Assembly (NCBI RefSeq): GCF_000023145.1
Contig: NC_012704.1
Coordinates: 806,001-870,000, forward strand
Length of the DNA stretch: 64,000 nucleotides
Direction: 5' to 3'
From: Corynebacterium kroppenstedtii DSM 44385
GTDB taxonomy: Bacteria; Actinomycetota; Actinomycetes; Mycobacteriales; Mycobacteriaceae
Numbering within the stretch: position 1 is the first letter of the stretch; each line of letters begins with the position of its first letter. Below are positions 17,100-26,792 of this stretch, piece by piece. Under the pieces are notes generated by a model. It saw only the letters and a program-made list of their open reading frames with translations. It made no database searches and was not told where the DNA came from. A program made the translations under genes and the position numbers.

Positions 17100-19298
17100 T
17101 TAGAGGTCAAGATCACTCTCGAAATTAGCTGTCTCGAGGCGATCGCGGACGGTGGTCATGAACCGCCCTGCGTCTGCACCGTCGACGATCTGGTGATCGT
17201 AGGTGAGAGGCAGCAGCACCATCTGGCGGATGGCAATCGCGTCAGAACCGTCGGATGTCGGGACGACGGACGGCCGCTTTACGATCGCGCCGGTCCCCAT
17301 CATGGCTGCCTGTGGCGGTACCAGGATCGGGGTGTCAGTCAGTGCGCCTTCTGAACCAATGTTGGTGATGGTGAAGGTGCCGCCGGTGAGGTCGTTCGGC
17401 TTCAGCTTGTTGGTCCGTGCCCGGTCGGCGATGTCAGCGATTGCTGCAGCCAGTTCCGGCAACGTCATGTCCTGAGCGTTGTGAATGACCGGTGAGAGCA
17501 GGCCAGCTTCCGTATCGACGGCGATCCCCAGGTTGACCTTGTCGTGGTAGGTCATTTCCTTGGTCTCAGCGTTGTAGGACGCGTTGACATTCGGGTGGGA
17601 AATGAGCGCTTCGACAACGGCCTTTGCGAAGAAGGGGAGGTAGGTGAGGTTGACGCCGTACTTCTCCTTGAACGCTGGCTTCGACGCCTTGCGCAGTGCA
17701 GCGACGTCGGTCATATCGACCTCGTGAACCTGCGTTAGCTGCGCGGACGAGTGGAGGGATTCCAGCGTCTTCGATGCGGTCAGCGAGCGAATACGGTTGA
17801 CCTTTTGGGTCGTGCCGATCAGCTCTGCCTTCTTCGGATCGACGCGCTTGGTGGACCACGCTGCACGCGGACCGTCCTGTGCCGGCTTCTCGTCTGCATT
17901 TCCGCTTGTCGACGACGTGTCCGGCGCGGCCTTCGCTTTCTCGGCGGCGGCAAGAACGTCCTGCTTGCGGATTCGCCCACCGACTCCGGAGCCCTCAACT
18001 GTGGTGAGATCAACGCTGTGCTTCTCCGCCAGCTTTCGTACCAGCGGGGTCACGTACGGGAGCTTGCCACCGGTGTTGACCTTGGTCGATGGGCGAGTAG
18101 CGGGTTCCTCCCGATCGGGTGCGCTGGCGGACGATGCCTTGGGCGATGCCGTTTCGGAGCTGGTGGCGGAGTCCGAGGTGTCCTTGGTCTCCTCAGCCTT
18201 CTCGCTCTTAGAGGGCTCAGGCTCGGACTTCTCCTCAGACTTGGTTTCCTCAGCCTTCTTGTCGGCCTCGTCGTCAGAGCTGCTGGATGCTGCGTTGGCG
18301 TCGCCGATGCGGGCAATGACGGATCCGACGTCGACGGTGTCGTCTTCCTCGGCAAGGACTTCGACGAGGGTACCGGCAATAGGGGAGGGGATTTCGGTGT
18401 CGACTTTGTCGGTGGAGACCTCCAACAGCGGTTCGTCGACCTCGACTTCGTCGCCGACACTCTTAAGCCACTGGGTAATAGTTCCCTCTGTGACAGACTC
18501 GCCGAGCTCGGGCATTTCAACGTCGGTGGCTTCGCCCGAACCAGAACCGTTTGCCCCTTTGTCCTCAGACGAGCTTGCGTTCGCCTGCTCGTCGTCCTCG
18601 GCGGGGCTTTCCTCTTCAGCTTCCGTGGACTCAGCCTTGTCATCGGAGCTGTCGTCGGAGGAACTGGATGCCGCGTTGGCGTCGCCGATGCGGGCGATGA
18701 CGGATCCAACGTCGACGGTGTCATCTTCCTCAGCGAGCACTTCGACGAGGGTACCGGCTACAGGGGAGGGGATCTCGGTGTCGACCTTGTCGGTGGAGAC
18801 CTCCAACAGCGGTTCGTCTACTTCGACTTCGTCGCCGACGCTCTTGAGCCACTGGGTAATGGTTCCCTCGGTCACGGACTCGCCGAGCTCTGGCATCTCA
18901 ACGTCGGTGGCCTCGCCCGGGCCAGAACCGCTCGAACCAGAATCAGAGGACTTCTGCGACTTCTCGCCCTCCGAAGAGCTCTTTTCCTCAGCGCCGGAAT
19001 CACCAGAGCCAGAATCGGACGGCTCCGATGCGCCACTGTCGTCGCTGCTGGTGTCGTCGCCCTCTTCACCGATCTCTGCGATGACCTCGCCGACCTCGAC
19101 CGTGTCGTCTTCGTCGGCAATAATTTTTGTCAACACACCAGCAACGGGTGAAGGAATCTCGGTGTCGACCTTGTCGGTCGAAACCTCCAGAAGTGGTTCG
19201 TCGACAGCGACGGTGTCACCTACTTGTTTGAGCCACGTGGTGACCGTGCCTTCGGTGACGGATTCGCCGAGTTCGGGCATCTCAACAGAGAACGCCAT
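17100..19298 (-). CDS. aceF: Dihydrolipoamide acyltransferase (E2) with three lipoyl domains
   Basis: This 732-residue E2 subunit serves the pyruvate dehydrogenase complex and, in corynebacteria, a shared PDH/2-oxoglutarate complex with OdhA. Three lipoyl domains carry S-T-D-K-V-D-T-E with lysines at residues 43, 171 and 298. Domains two and three lie exactly 127 residues apart and are nearly identical. Long Ser/Glu/Asp-rich linkers separate them. The E1/E3-binding domain is at about residues 413-450 (P-L-V-R-K-L-A then G-G-R-I-R-K-Q-D), and the catalytic domain occupies the last 230 residues with H-Q-I-V-D-G at 702-707. GAGGAG precedes the ATG. The gene is annotated sucB in older literature. 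lipB and lipA, which modify it, lie downstream. Confidence 0.95.
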   Translation of the reverse strand: MAFSVEMPELGESVTEGTVTTWLKQVGDTVAVDEPLLEVSTDKVDTEIPSPVAGVLTKIIADEDDTVEVGEVIAEIGEEGDDTSSDDSGASEPSDSGSGDSGAEEKSSSEGEKSQKSSDSGSSGSGPGEATDVEMPELGESVTEGTITQWLKSVGDEVEVDEPLLEVSTDKVDTEIPSPVAGTLVEVLAEEDDTVDVGSVIARIGDANAASSSSDDSSDDKAESTEAEEESPAEDDEQANASSSEDKGANGSGSGEATDVEMPELGESVTEGTITQWLKSVGDEVEVDEPLLEVSTDKVDTEIPSPIAGTLVEVLAEEDDTVDVGSVIARIGDANAASSSSDDEADKKAEETKSEEKSEPEPSKSEKAEETKDTSDSATSSETASPKASSASAPDREEPATRPSTKVNTGGKLPYVTPLVRKLAEKHSVDLTTVEGSGVGGRIRKQDVLAAAEKAKAAPDTSSTSGNADEKPAQDGPRAAWSTKRVDPKKAELIGTTQKVNRIRSLTASKTLESLHSSAQLTQVHEVDMTDVAALRKASKPAFKEKYGVNLTYLPFFAKAVVEALISHPNVNASYNAETKEMTYHDKVNLGIAVDTEAGLLSPVIHNAQDMTLPELAAAIADIADRARTNKLKPNDLTGGTFTITNIGSEGALTDTPILVPPQAAMMGTGAIVKRPSVVPTSDGSDAIAIRQMVLLPLTYDHQIVDGADAGRFMTTVRDRLETANFESDLDL
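18292..18930. repeat. Direct repeat encoding lipoyl domains 2 and 3
   Basis: Two copies of about 250 bp, offset by 381 bp (beginning at 18292 and 18673), are roughly nine-tenths identical by eye, with differences mainly at third codon positions. A more diverged third copy covers lipoyl domain 1 at about 19078-19290. Confidence 0.85.
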
Positions 19299-19488
19299 GG
19301 TGGAAGTCTCCTCTAAAATAAGCGATAGTTAAGAAGTCAACGCAGATCTGTGACGCTGATCGTTGAAACGTGTCATGAGGATCTGATTACGGCATGACTT
19401 TACGTGCTCCCACAATACCGTGGCTTGTCCTCAGACGCGCCTTGGCTGTCAAAATCTGGCTAAAGTTACCTGGATATGGGGGAGGGTC

Positions 19489-19494
19489 TACAGT
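19489..19494 (+). promoter_or_regulatory. Candidate leaderless -10 hexamer of ilvE
   Basis: TACAGT ends 7 nt before the ATG at 19502. A weak AGGAA follows it, so leadered translation is also possible. Confidence 0.4.
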
Positions 19495-19501
19495 AGGAAC
19501 C

Positions 19502-20605
19502 ATGGCTGACAAGACTTTCACCGTAGAAAAAAATCCACACCCGACATCCCCCGAGGCCATCGCTAAGGTGCTCGCGAACCCAGGCTTCGGAGCGAACTTT
19601 ACCGACCACATGGTGATTATCGACTGGGATGGGGAGCAAGGATGGCATGATCCTCGCGTCGTCCCCTACGGCCCGATCACTTTGGATCCAGCAACGACGC
19701 TGTTCCACTACGGTCAGGAGATCTTCGAGGGACTCAAAGCATACCGTCAGCCAGATGGTTCCATAGCTACATTCCGTCCAGACCAGAATTGCCGACGGAT
19801 GCAGAATTCGGCCAAGCGGTTGGCAATGCCCGGACTGCCGGAAGAATTATTTATGGAATCGCTCCATCAGCTGGTGGAGATCGACGCAGACTGGGTTCCT
19901 GAAGCAGGAAGCGAAGCAGCGCTGTACCTGCGCCCGTTTATGATCGCGACGGAGAAGGGCTTGGGAGTTCACCCGTCCTCGACGTACCGCTTTTACTTGA
20001 TCGCATCGCCGGCTGGCTCGTACTTCAGTGGCGGCATCAAACCGGTGACAGTTTGGTTGTGTGAGGACTACGTCCGCGCCTGCCCCGGTGGCACAGGAGC
20101 TGCAAAGTTCGCCGGTAACTACGCGGCCTCCTTGGCTGCCCAGTCGCAAGCAGAGGAAAAGGGCTGCGACCAGGTTGTCTGGTTGGACGCCATCGAGCGC
20201 AACTATGTCGAGGAAATGGGCGGAATGAACCTCGCCTTCGTCTACGGCACTGGCGACGACGCGAAGCTGGTTACTCCCGCATTGTCCGGTTCCTTGCTGC
20301 CCGGCGTGACCCGCGACTCGTTGCTGAAGCTGGCTGAGGATCGCGGAATGGCCGTGGAAGAACGGAAGATCTCGACGGCCGAGTGGCGTGAAGCCGCGAA
20401 GTCCGGAGAGATGAGCGAGGCCTTCGCCTGCGGTACCGCCGCCGTTATCACCCCGGTGGGAACCGTGAAGTCCAACGAAGGGGAATTCACGATCAACGGT
20501 GGACAAGCAGGCCCGATCTCGATGGAGCTGCGTGAAACCTTGACGGGGATCCAGCACGGCTCCGTCGACGATTCCCACGGTTGGCGCTACACCCTGGTGA
20601 AGTAA
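19502..20605 (+). CDS. ilvE: Branched-chain amino acid aminotransferase
   Basis: IlvE (367 residues) is a fold-IV PLP aminotransferase that performs the last step of leucine, isoleucine and valine synthesis and the first step of their breakdown. The PLP lysine is K202 in A-K-F-A-G-N-Y. Other family motifs are [14 protein letters not shown] near residue 68 and E-M-G-G-M-N near residue 237. The in-frame codon at 19394 is rejected because homologues begin near the ATG at 19502. The last codons and stop are tandemly duplicated in the DNA (see 20593-20624). Confidence 0.95.
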   Translation: MADKTFTVEKNPHPTSPEAIAKVLANPGFGANFTDHMVIIDWDGEQGWHDPRVVPYGPITLDPATTLFHYGQEIFEGLKAYRQPDGSIATFRPDQNCRRMQNSAKRLAMPGLPEELFMESLHQLVEIDADWVPEAGSEAALYLRPFMIATEKGLGVHPSSTYRFYLIASPAGSYFSGGIKPVTVWLCEDYVRACPGGTGAAKFAGNYAASLAAQSQAEEKGCDQVVWLDAIERNYVEEMGGMNLAFVYGTGDDAKLVTPALSGSLLPGVTRDSLLKLAEDRGMAVEERKISTAEWREAAKSGEMSEAFACGTAAVITPVGTVKSNEGEFTINGGQAGPISMELRETLTGIQHGSVDDSHGWRYTLVK

Positions 20606-20624
20606 AAACCTGGTGAAGTAAAAA
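20593..20624 (+). repeat. Tandem 16-bp duplication at the ilvE stop codon
   Basis: CCTGGTGAAGTAAAAA occurs twice without a gap (20593-20608 and 20609-20624). The first copy encodes the end of IlvE and its TAA; the second is non-coding. Confidence 0.9.
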
Positions 20625-20645
20625 GCGATTTGCGTTTATAGCGCT

Positions 20646-20678
20646 AGCCCTGCCCACGTATGCGTGAGCGGGGCTTTA
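20646..20678 (+). terminator. Terminator after ilvE
   Basis: The arms AGCCCTGCCCACG and CGTGAGCGGGGCT pair with two mismatches around a 4-nt loop and are followed by TTT. It lies between convergent ilvE and cobS and may act on both strands. Confidence 0.7.
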
Positions 20679-20705
20679 TGCATAGTGATTAGGAAGTCAG
20701 GCTGG

Positions 20706-21584
20706 TTAGGCAGTCAGGCTGAAGAGAACGACGGTTGCTGCGGTCGCGATTTCGATCGTCGCCCCGAGGCAATCTCCGACCAGACTGTCGAACCGCCGGC
20801 TGCAATGACGTGCCCACGGTATCGCTAAGGCGATGACCGCCAGTGCCATCAGCGTCCAGAGGATTCCTCCGCCGAAGAATGCTGCGATGGCTGCAACGAC
20901 AGCCCATGTGGTTGTACCGATTTTCGGCACGGTTCCGATGACGAGCGCGCCGAAACCCGAGGGATTTGCTGGACGGTATCCCTCTGTGCAGAGGATTAAG
21001 GCGCTGATCCGCGCGACCGTCGGCACAAGAATAAGGCCAATGACGGCGGATGTAGGGAAGTGCGAAGTGGGGGAGGAGCCTGCATCGCTGAGACTCGTTG
21101 ATCCCGTCCCCTGCATGATCGCGTGGACCCCGATGATCTGTGCTGCCACGGAGAACAGGATCGCGGCAACGCCCATGGGACCTGCGTTCGTGTCCGAAAG
21201 AATGGCCCGAGCTTTCGGCGGCGGGGCGTAGCTGCCGAGCGCGTCGGCAACGTCGCTCAAACCGTCGATATGCATAAGTCGGGTGCCGAATTCCCACAGG
21301 GCGACGATTACGAATGCAACGACCCAGAGGTCCAGGGTGTGGCCGAAGTTCACCTGGAGCAGCCACGTCAGTGTGAGCACGCACCCCGCGATCAGTCCGT
21401 GGAATATCCCCACCAGCGGCATCGCCAGCATTGCCCGACGGCCCGTCGTGCGGTCGAAAACGCGGGAACCGCGGAAGGGCAGCACCGTCAGCCAACTGAA
21501 TGCCGTTGATATTCCTTCGGGAATAGCGTGGCCGTGGGTGGGGTTGTCGGGCTGCTCACTCGAAAACCCTGCTTTACCAGACAT
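20706..21584 (-). CDS. cobS: Adenosylcobinamide-GDP ribazoletransferase
   Basis: CobS/CobV (292 residues) is a membrane enzyme that joins adenosylcobinamide-GDP with alpha-ribazole in the final stage of cobalamin assembly. It has F-S-W-L-T-V-L-P-F at the N terminus, the metal-binding H-I-D-G-L-S-D-V-A-D-A-L motif near residue 105, D-T-N-A-G-P-M-G near residue 130, and about six hydrophobic segments. The start overlaps the cobT stop by one base (TAATG), so the two are translationally coupled. The corrin-ring genes are not in the window. Confidence 0.93.
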   Translation of the reverse strand: MSGKAGFSSEQPDNPTHGHAIPEGISTAFSWLTVLPFRGSRVFDRTTGRRAMLAMPLVGIFHGLIAGCVLTLTWLLQVNFGHTLDLWVVAFVIVALWEFGTRLMHIDGLSDVADALGSYAPPPKARAILSDTNAGPMGVAAILFSVAAQIIGVHAIMQGTGSTSLSDAGSSPTSHFPTSAVIGLILVPTVARISALILCTEGYRPANPSGFGALVIGTVPKIGTTTWAVVAAIAAFFGGGILWTLMALAVIALAIPWARHCSRRFDSLVGDCLGATIEIATAATVVLFSLTA

Positions 21585-22663
21585 TATTTCTCAGCGCGGG
21601 AGGCTTCGGTGCCGGGGTCTTCAGCGTCTGAGGCCGTCGACACGCCAGCTTCATCGAACGTCGCCATATTGCGGATGATGTCCACGGCTGCGTTGACGAT
21701 CATGAGCGCGACGACTGCCCCCGAGCCCTCGCCGAGCCGCATCCCCAAATCAATGACCGGGGTCAGCTCCAGCTCGCGCAGCGCAATCTCCTGGGCGGGC
21801 TCAACACTTCGGTGGCCGGCGACCCACCATTGCTTCGCGCCCGGCGCAAGCTTTTCGGCGACAAGGGCCGCTGCACACACAACAATCCCGTCGAGAATAA
21901 CCGGTGTGCGGCGAACAGCTGCCTGGGCGAGGAAGCCAACCATCGCTGTTATATCTGGCGAGCTAATGAATTGGAGAACGCTGGCGGGTTCATCATGAAT
22001 ATTGTGGACGCGATACATCGCATCCCGAATCGCCGCAGTTTTCCGTTTCCAGCCGTTGTCGTCGATTCCGGTACCACGCCCAACGACGACGACGGGCTCA
22101 GTATTCGTTAGGGCACCAATCAGCGCTGCGGCGGGCGTCGTATTTCCGATGCCTAAATCTCCGGCAATAAGCAGATCAACCCCGGAGTCAATCTCGCGAT
22201 CAGCAGCATCAATGCCCACCTGAAGTGCGCGTCGATACTCATCGCGGGTCATCGCGTCTTCCCGGTCAATCGACCCACTGCCGTCACAGATATGAGTATC
22301 GGCTTCAGAACCGCTATTCAGGCTGACATCAATCACGCGGACCGAGGTTCCTGCGCGTTTCGCGAGAACGGACACCGCTGCGCCTCCGGACTCGATATTC
22401 GACGCCATCTGCACGCTGACATCTGTCGGATAAGCGCTGACTCCGTGCGTGGCTATTCCGTGATCGCCGGCGAAAACCACCGTGGTGACGTCGTTAAGCG
22501 GTTGGGGTGGACACTGCCCCTGGCAAGCGGCGATCCAGCAGCCCAAGTCTTCTAATCGCCCCAGCGAGCCTGCGGGTTTAGTCAGTTCCGCCTGCCGCTG
22601 ACGAGCCCGTGCATACACGTGTTCGTCGGGAGGAGAGATGAGGGGAAAAAAGGAATCGCTCAC
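21584..22663 (-). CDS. cobT: Nicotinate-nucleotide:dimethylbenzimidazole phosphoribosyltransferase
   Basis: CobT (359 residues) makes alpha-ribazole phosphate, the lower-ligand nucleotide of cobalamin. Family motifs are P-A-G-S-L-G-R-L near residue 31, F-A-G-D-H-G-I near residue 69, G-I-G-N-T-T-P-A near residue 170, and the C-terminal R-L-G-E-G-S-G-A with the catalytic Glu. The start is GTG. It lies 50 nt after cobU and overlaps cobS by one base, forming a cobU-cobT-cobS operon. Confidence 0.94.
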   Translation of the reverse strand: MSDSFFPLISPPDEHVYARARQRQAELTKPAGSLGRLEDLGCWIAACQGQCPPQPLNDVTTVVFAGDHGIATHGVSAYPTDVSVQMASNIESGGAAVSVLAKRAGTSVRVIDVSLNSGSEADTHICDGSGSIDREDAMTRDEYRRALQVGIDAADREIDSGVDLLIAGDLGIGNTTPAAALIGALTNTEPVVVVGRGTGIDDNGWKRKTAAIRDAMYRVHNIHDEPASVLQFISSPDITAMVGFLAQAAVRRTPVILDGIVVCAAALVAEKLAPGAKQWWVAGHRSVEPAQEIALRELELTPVIDLGMRLGEGSGAVVALMIVNAAVDIIRNMATFDEAGVSTASDAEDPGTEASRAEK

Positions 22664-22713
22664 TGTTGCTTCTCTCTACTTATTGTCGGTGTTAAGCATT
22701 GCCATCGGAGTAT

Positions 22714-23319
22714 TCAGGACCGGAGGTCGAGAGCACACCCAGCGACCACAAGAACAACTCGATCGCATACCGATGCAACATCAGCATTGAGCCGTCCGAG
22801 CTCGTCCCGGAAGACGCCGCCAGATGGATAGCTGGGAACAATGCCCATTCCAACCTCAGGGCTAACAACAACAAGATTAGGGCCATCTGCCGGAACGCGA
22901 CGTAAAGCGGTGATCAGTCGGTCGCGACGGGCACCGATGGCACATAATCCCTTGTTCCAATCGTCTGACCCGAACTCGGCATCCCACATGCCTACTTCAG
23001 CAAGTTCGTGGGTCAACCACGTGCCAAGATCGTCGACAAGGATCGTGGTCTGACGGGCGGCTGCCTGGTCGGATGATTCGGTGAGGACGTCGACGAGGTC
23101 CCGTGAATCCTCGGTGTGCCACCAAGATGGACGGCGTGCACGATGGCGCTCTATCCGGAGAGCGAAGTCAGCGTCGAAGGTGGAACCCCAGGGCCGTGCA
23201 GTCGCGACGTAAGTGACATGGACATCGTCGGGAGACGCCGCAGAGTCAGGGGGTGTCACCAGGTGCTCCGCCCACTCAGACTTACCTGACCGGGCCCCAC
23301 CAAGAACCAAAGTTTTCAT
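22714..23319 (-). CDS. cobU: Adenosylcobinamide kinase / guanylyltransferase
   Basis: CobU (201 residues) phosphorylates adenosylcobinamide and then attaches GMP. The P-loop G-G-A-R-S-G-K-S lies at residues 7-14, with R-P-W near residue 43 and the guanylylation-region His-x-x-R (H-R-A-R-R-P) near residue 59. The 3' end encodes C-D-R-V-V-L-V-V-A-G. It is first in the cob operon. I looked for a cobalamin riboswitch in the 51-nt spacer before it and saw none; the spacer is too short. Confidence 0.92.
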   Translation of the reverse strand: MKTLVLGGARSGKSEWAEHLVTPPDSAASPDDVHVTYVATARPWGSTFDADFALRIERHRARRPSWWHTEDSRDLVDVLTESSDQAAARQTTILVDDLGTWLTHELAEVGMWDAEFGSDDWNKGLCAIGARRDRLITALRRVPADGPNLVVVSPEVGMGIVPSYPSGGVFRDELGRLNADVASVCDRVVLVVAGCALDLRS

Positions 23320-23370
23320 CTTGGGCAGTGCTTACGATTCTATGCAGTGCGTGCGTTTTATAAGTGGGCG

Positions 23371-24195
23371 TTAAATGCTATCGCCGATGTTGACCTGCGG
23401 GCGCGGGGTACGGAACCGTCTGATCATCGACGCGCGGGAGAAGGCGTAGAAGCCCATTGACCAGGTCGATAGAGCAGTATCCGGGTGACGTTCACGAACA
23501 AAACGAGACACCCGACGGCCCGACAGAACACCATCGAGGACGATCAGGATGAGCAGAATCATCCCCACCATGGAGAGCAGATTATTGAGCAGATAGCTGC
23601 GCGTCGCGGTCGTAACGAACATCAGAATAAGCAGCACGACCACGATGGGCATGAACGTGTTGGCAAAGAGACGGCGGGAATCGACCCAGTCGCGGATCAA
23701 TCGCCGCTCGGGGCCGCGGTCCCGGTCCATGAGGTAGCGTTCATCGCCGCTCATCATGCGTTCACGGTTCCGCTCGCGTTCCCGTGCGCGTTCGTCGCGC
23801 TGCTTGCGCTTGAGTGCCTTGTACTCTTCTTTGCTCATTGAGTTCTTCAACTCTTTGCGCTGTTTACGCGCTTCCGCAGGAGTCTCAGGCACCTTATAGG
23901 CCGTTTTGCGCACACCCTTTTGGCGTTCGACGTCATTGCGTTTAGGTGTGGCGTGGCCTTTCGGTGGTGTATATCCCTTCGGGGTGGAGCGATCCTGCGA
24001 CTGGCTACCGCTGCTATCGCTGTCGGAGGAGTTTCCGTCTGCTGCACTGCTGCTGGTTGAGGCGGGTTTGCTACCACCGGCAGTGACGCTGACTGACCCT
24101 TTACGCTTACGGTTCCACCGCGATGACTTCGTCGTCGATGATTCTGACGCAGAGCCATCGTTCGACTGATTTTCTTTCGACGTTGTCCATGGCAT
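23371..24195 (-). CDS. DUF3043 membrane protein
   Basis: This 274-residue protein starts M-P-W and matches the actinobacterial DUF3043 family (Rv2206-like). The first 130 residues are a Ser/Lys/Arg-rich disordered stretch. A conserved basic block with M-S-G-D-E-R-Y-L-M-x-R-D-R-G-P near residues 165-180 follows, then two membrane helices (about residues 195-245) and a C-terminal R-x-F-R-x-P-R motif. The function is unknown. An in-frame codon at 24285 adds 30 residues and seems less likely. It precedes cobU by 51 nt. Confidence 0.8.
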   Translation of the reverse strand: MPWTTSKENQSNDGSASESSTTKSSRWNRKRKGSVSVTAGGSKPASTSSSAADGNSSDSDSSGSQSQDRSTPKGYTPPKGHATPKRNDVERQKGVRKTAYKVPETPAEARKQRKELKNSMSKEEYKALKRKQRDERARERERNRERMMSGDERYLMDRDRGPERRLIRDWVDSRRLFANTFMPIVVVLLILMFVTTATRSYLLNNLLSMVGMILLILIVLDGVLSGRRVSRFVRERHPDTALSTWSMGFYAFSRASMIRRFRTPRPQVNIGDSI

Positions 24196-24415
24196 CTTCA
24201 CGCGATCAAGGATATAAGAAAAGGGGTTCGACCCTGTGAATAAGGCGAGGGTAGGTGTGCCCAAGGTGTCAGATGTCCGCGACAAGGGGGACTCTTATGC
24301 CTTGTGAAATAATTTAGCTGTACAGTGCGTTCTGCTGTGATGTGGAGTACGGTAGTGTCCACTAATCATTTGAGGTAGCTTCAGAGAGCATCTTGTTTCG
24401 TGTTAGGAGAAGTGC

Positions 24416-24760
24416 ATGACTGCACCGGAGAAGACAACTGGCGTTATTTTGACTGATGCCGCTGCAGCTAAGGCAAAGTCTCTGCTGAGCCAAGAACAAA
24501 ACGACGAGTTAGCCCTGCGCATTGCAGTGCAGCCAGGTGGTTGTGCTGGCCTGCGCTACCAGCTCTTCTTCGACGATCGGACCTTAGACGGTGACCTCGT
24601 CGATGACTATGACGGCGTCAACCTGGTTGTTGACCGCATGAGTGCACCATATTTGACCGGCGCGACGATCGACTTCGCGGACACCATCGAACAGCAGGGC
24701 TTCACGATTGATAACCCGAACGCCAAGGGGTCTTGCGCGTGCGGAGACTCGTTCAACTAA
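24416..24760 (+). CDS. A-type iron-sulfur carrier (ErpA/HesB family)
   Basis: The 114-residue protein carries the three invariant cysteines of A-type carriers: one in Q-P-G-G-C-A-G-L-R-Y (about residue 43) and two in S-C-A-C-G near the C terminus. It should accept and hand iron-sulfur clusters to target enzymes; LipA and the Rieske protein in this window are possible clients by inference. AGGAG precedes the ATG. It corresponds to Rv2204c/cg2411. A terminator lies directly downstream. Confidence 0.92.
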   Translation: MTAPEKTTGVILTDAAAAKAKSLLSQEQNDELALRIAVQPGGCAGLRYQLFFDDRTLDGDLVDDYDGVNLVVDRMSAPYLTGATIDFADTIEQQGFTIDNPNAKGSCACGDSFN

Positions 24761-24795
24761 TACGAGGCTCAACAGTCTGCTCGTAGTTAATACTC

Positions 24796-24833
24796 AACGC
24801 CGACCACACAATGAGCTGTGGCCGGCGTTTTTT
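24796..24833. terminator. Terminator between the ErpA-like gene and asnB
   Basis: The arms AACGCCGACCACA and TGTGGCCGGCGTT pair with one mismatch around a short loop, followed by six T residues. It separates convergent genes. Confidence 0.85.
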
Positions 24834-24854
24834 CATATGTAAACGGGCGCCGCT

Positions 24855-26792
24855 TTACATCTCGACCGGGTACGTCGGCTCTGGGATGTCCGGGGTGATC
24901 GACTTATCCACGAAGATTCCGTACCAGATTAAGAATGCCAACACAGTCCATAGGCGGCGGGAATGGTCAGGGCCAGATCCACTGGTCATGGAAGAGCGGT
25001 GTTCTTCCAGCATGGAGCGGGTGGCTCCGAGGTCGACGATTTCACCGGCCTGCGATGAGGTGATGATGTCCTCTGCCCAGCCGTAGAGCTCGTCGCCGGC
25101 CAACCAGTGCCGGATCGGAACAGGGAACCCAAGCTTCCGCCGGTTAAGAACGTGCGGAGGAACGATGCGTTCCATCGCCTGGCGCAATGCCCACTTCGAT
25201 GTGCCATGAGCCAGCTTCATGCTCGTCGGCAATGATTGCGCGACATTGAAGACCTCTTTGTCGAGGAACGGCACACGGAGCTCGAGGGAATTCGCCATGG
25301 TCATCTTGTCAGCCTTGACCAGAATGTCGCCACGCAACCACGTGAACAAGTCCAGGTGCTGCATCCTGGCTACCGGATCCCAGCCCTGCGACTTTTCGTA
25401 AATCGGAGTCGTGACATCCGTGTGGTTCCACTCTTTCTTGGCCCACGGAATCACGCGACGAAGCTGGTCGAAGGAGAAGGACCGGGCGTTACCGTAGTAC
25501 CGCTCTTCAAGAGGCGTGGTACCTCGCTCTAACAATGACTTGCCTCGCACCCCATCGGGGAGGCGTTGTGCGAGGGTCCGCAGACCCTTCTTGGCAAACG
25601 ACGGGATCTTCTCAAACGGAGCAAGAGAAAGCGGCTCATGGTAGATGTTGTATCCGCCGAAGAGCTCGTCGGCGCCCTCGCCAGAGAGGACAACTTTGAC
25701 GTGCTTCCTGGCTTCCGCCGCGACGAAATACAGGGGGACGAGGGCAGGGTCTGCCACCGGATCGTCCAAATACCAGATGATGCGGGGGAGTACCTCGGCG
25801 AATTCCTCGGGGGAGACCACCTTCACGATGTGCTCGACCCCGATCGCTTCCGCGGATTCCGCGGCAACGTCGACTTCCGAATACCCCTCGCGTTCGAAAC
25901 CCGTGGTGAAGGTCAGCAAGTTCGGGTTGTGGCGTTTAGCGAGCGCCGCAATGGCCGTCGAGTCGATTCCGCCAGACAGGAACGATCCGACGGTGACGTC
26001 GGCACGCATGTGCTTAGCAACGGAATCCTCGAGGGCATGCTCGATCTTTGAAATCTCGGAATCGATATTCTCTTTGTTCACCGAAGTCTCGGGGAAGCGG
26101 GGAGTAAACCAGCGATGTACCTTGGGCTTTTCACCGGGCTTCACTGTCGCGCAGCAACCGGACTCCAGCCGGCAAATCCCGGTGTGCAGGGACTCTGGTT
26201 CGGGCACATACTGCAAGTCCATGTAATGCTCGATTGCGCGCTTGTCCAGCGACAGATCGATGTCAGCTTTGTCTGCCATGGAGAGCAGGCATTTCTTCTC
26301 TGAAGCAAAGAGTGTGCCCTTGTCGGTAGTTGCCCAGTAGAGGGGTTTAATGCCGAACTGGTCCCGTGCTAGGTACATCGTTTTGTCCACCGAGTCCCAC
26401 ACGGCGAACGCAAACATTCCACGAAGATGGTGAACGACGTCGCGTCCCCAGTGGCGGTAGCCGACGACGATCGTTTCGCTGTCGCCGTCGGTGGCGAAGG
26501 TGTATCCCTTGTCCTTCAGTTCGGAGCGCAGCTCTTTGTAGTTGTAGATTTCCCCGTTGAAAGTCAGCGCGTACCGGTTGGGCTGGTTTTCCGGGCCCCA
26601 CTGTAAAGGCTGATGGGAATGTGCGAGGTCAATGATGGACAGCCGATTGAATCCGTAGACCACGTCGGCGTCATTCCAGGTGCCATCCTCATCCGGGCCA
26701 CGGTGACGCATGCAGGTCAGTGATGAACCAGTGGCTTGAACAAAATCCTCCGCATTTCCGCTAGCGGCGATGAGTCCGAGCAAACCGCACAT
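24855..26792 (-). CDS. asnB: Glutamine-hydrolysing asparagine synthetase (LtsA-type)
   Basis: The 645-residue enzyme has an N-terminal glutaminase domain with the nucleophile Cys2 (M-C-G-L-L-G), R-G-P-D-E-D-G and F-N-G-E-I-Y-N-Y, and a C-terminal synthetase domain with the ATP pyrophosphatase loop S-G-G-I-D-S-T near residue 268 and S-G-E-G-A-D-E near residue 365. C. glutamicum LtsA has the same length and position; mutants are lysozyme-sensitive, and the family may amidate cell-wall material besides making asparagine. The AAAGG ribosome site lies about 10 nt upstream. Confidence 0.93.
   Translation of the reverse strand: MCGLLGLIAASGNAEDFVQATGSSLTCMRHRGPDEDGTWNDADVVYGFNRLSIIDLAHSHQPLQWGPENQPNRYALTFNGEIYNYKELRSELKDKGYTFATDGDSETIVVGYRHWGRDVVHHLRGMFAFAVWDSVDKTMYLARDQFGIKPLYWATTDKGTLFASEKKCLLSMADKADIDLSLDKRAIEHYMDLQYVPEPESLHTGICRLESGCCATVKPGEKPKVHRWFTPRFPETSVNKENIDSEISKIEHALEDSVAKHMRADVTVGSFLSGGIDSTAIAALAKRHNPNLLTFTTGFEREGYSEVDVAAESAEAIGVEHIVKVVSPEEFAEVLPRIIWYLDDPVADPALVPLYFVAAEARKHVKVVLSGEGADELFGGYNIYHEPLSLAPFEKIPSFAKKGLRTLAQRLPDGVRGKSLLERGTTPLEERYYGNARSFSFDQLRRVIPWAKKEWNHTDVTTPIYEKSQGWDPVARMQHLDLFTWLRGDILVKADKMTMANSLELRVPFLDKEVFNVAQSLPTSMKLAHGTSKWALRQAMERIVPPHVLNRRKLGFPVPIRHWLAGDELYGWAEDIITSSQAGEIVDLGATRSMLEEHRSSMTSGSGPDHSRRLWTVLAFLIWYGIFVDKSITPDIPEPTYPVEM

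Noticed and set aside
18292-18930. Mobile or repeat element
   Set aside because: The repeat is in frame and encodes lipoyl domains, so it is an internal gene duplication.
17797-19332. Long plus-strand open frame (511 codons) over the E2 gene
   Set aside because: It is antisense to the lipoyl repeats and linkers; the Ser/Thr-rich composition is the mirror of GC-biased Asp/Glu/Ser codons. No family motif or ribosome site.
23320-23370. Cobalamin riboswitch before cobU
   Set aside because: The spacer is only 51 nt and lacks the B12-box.
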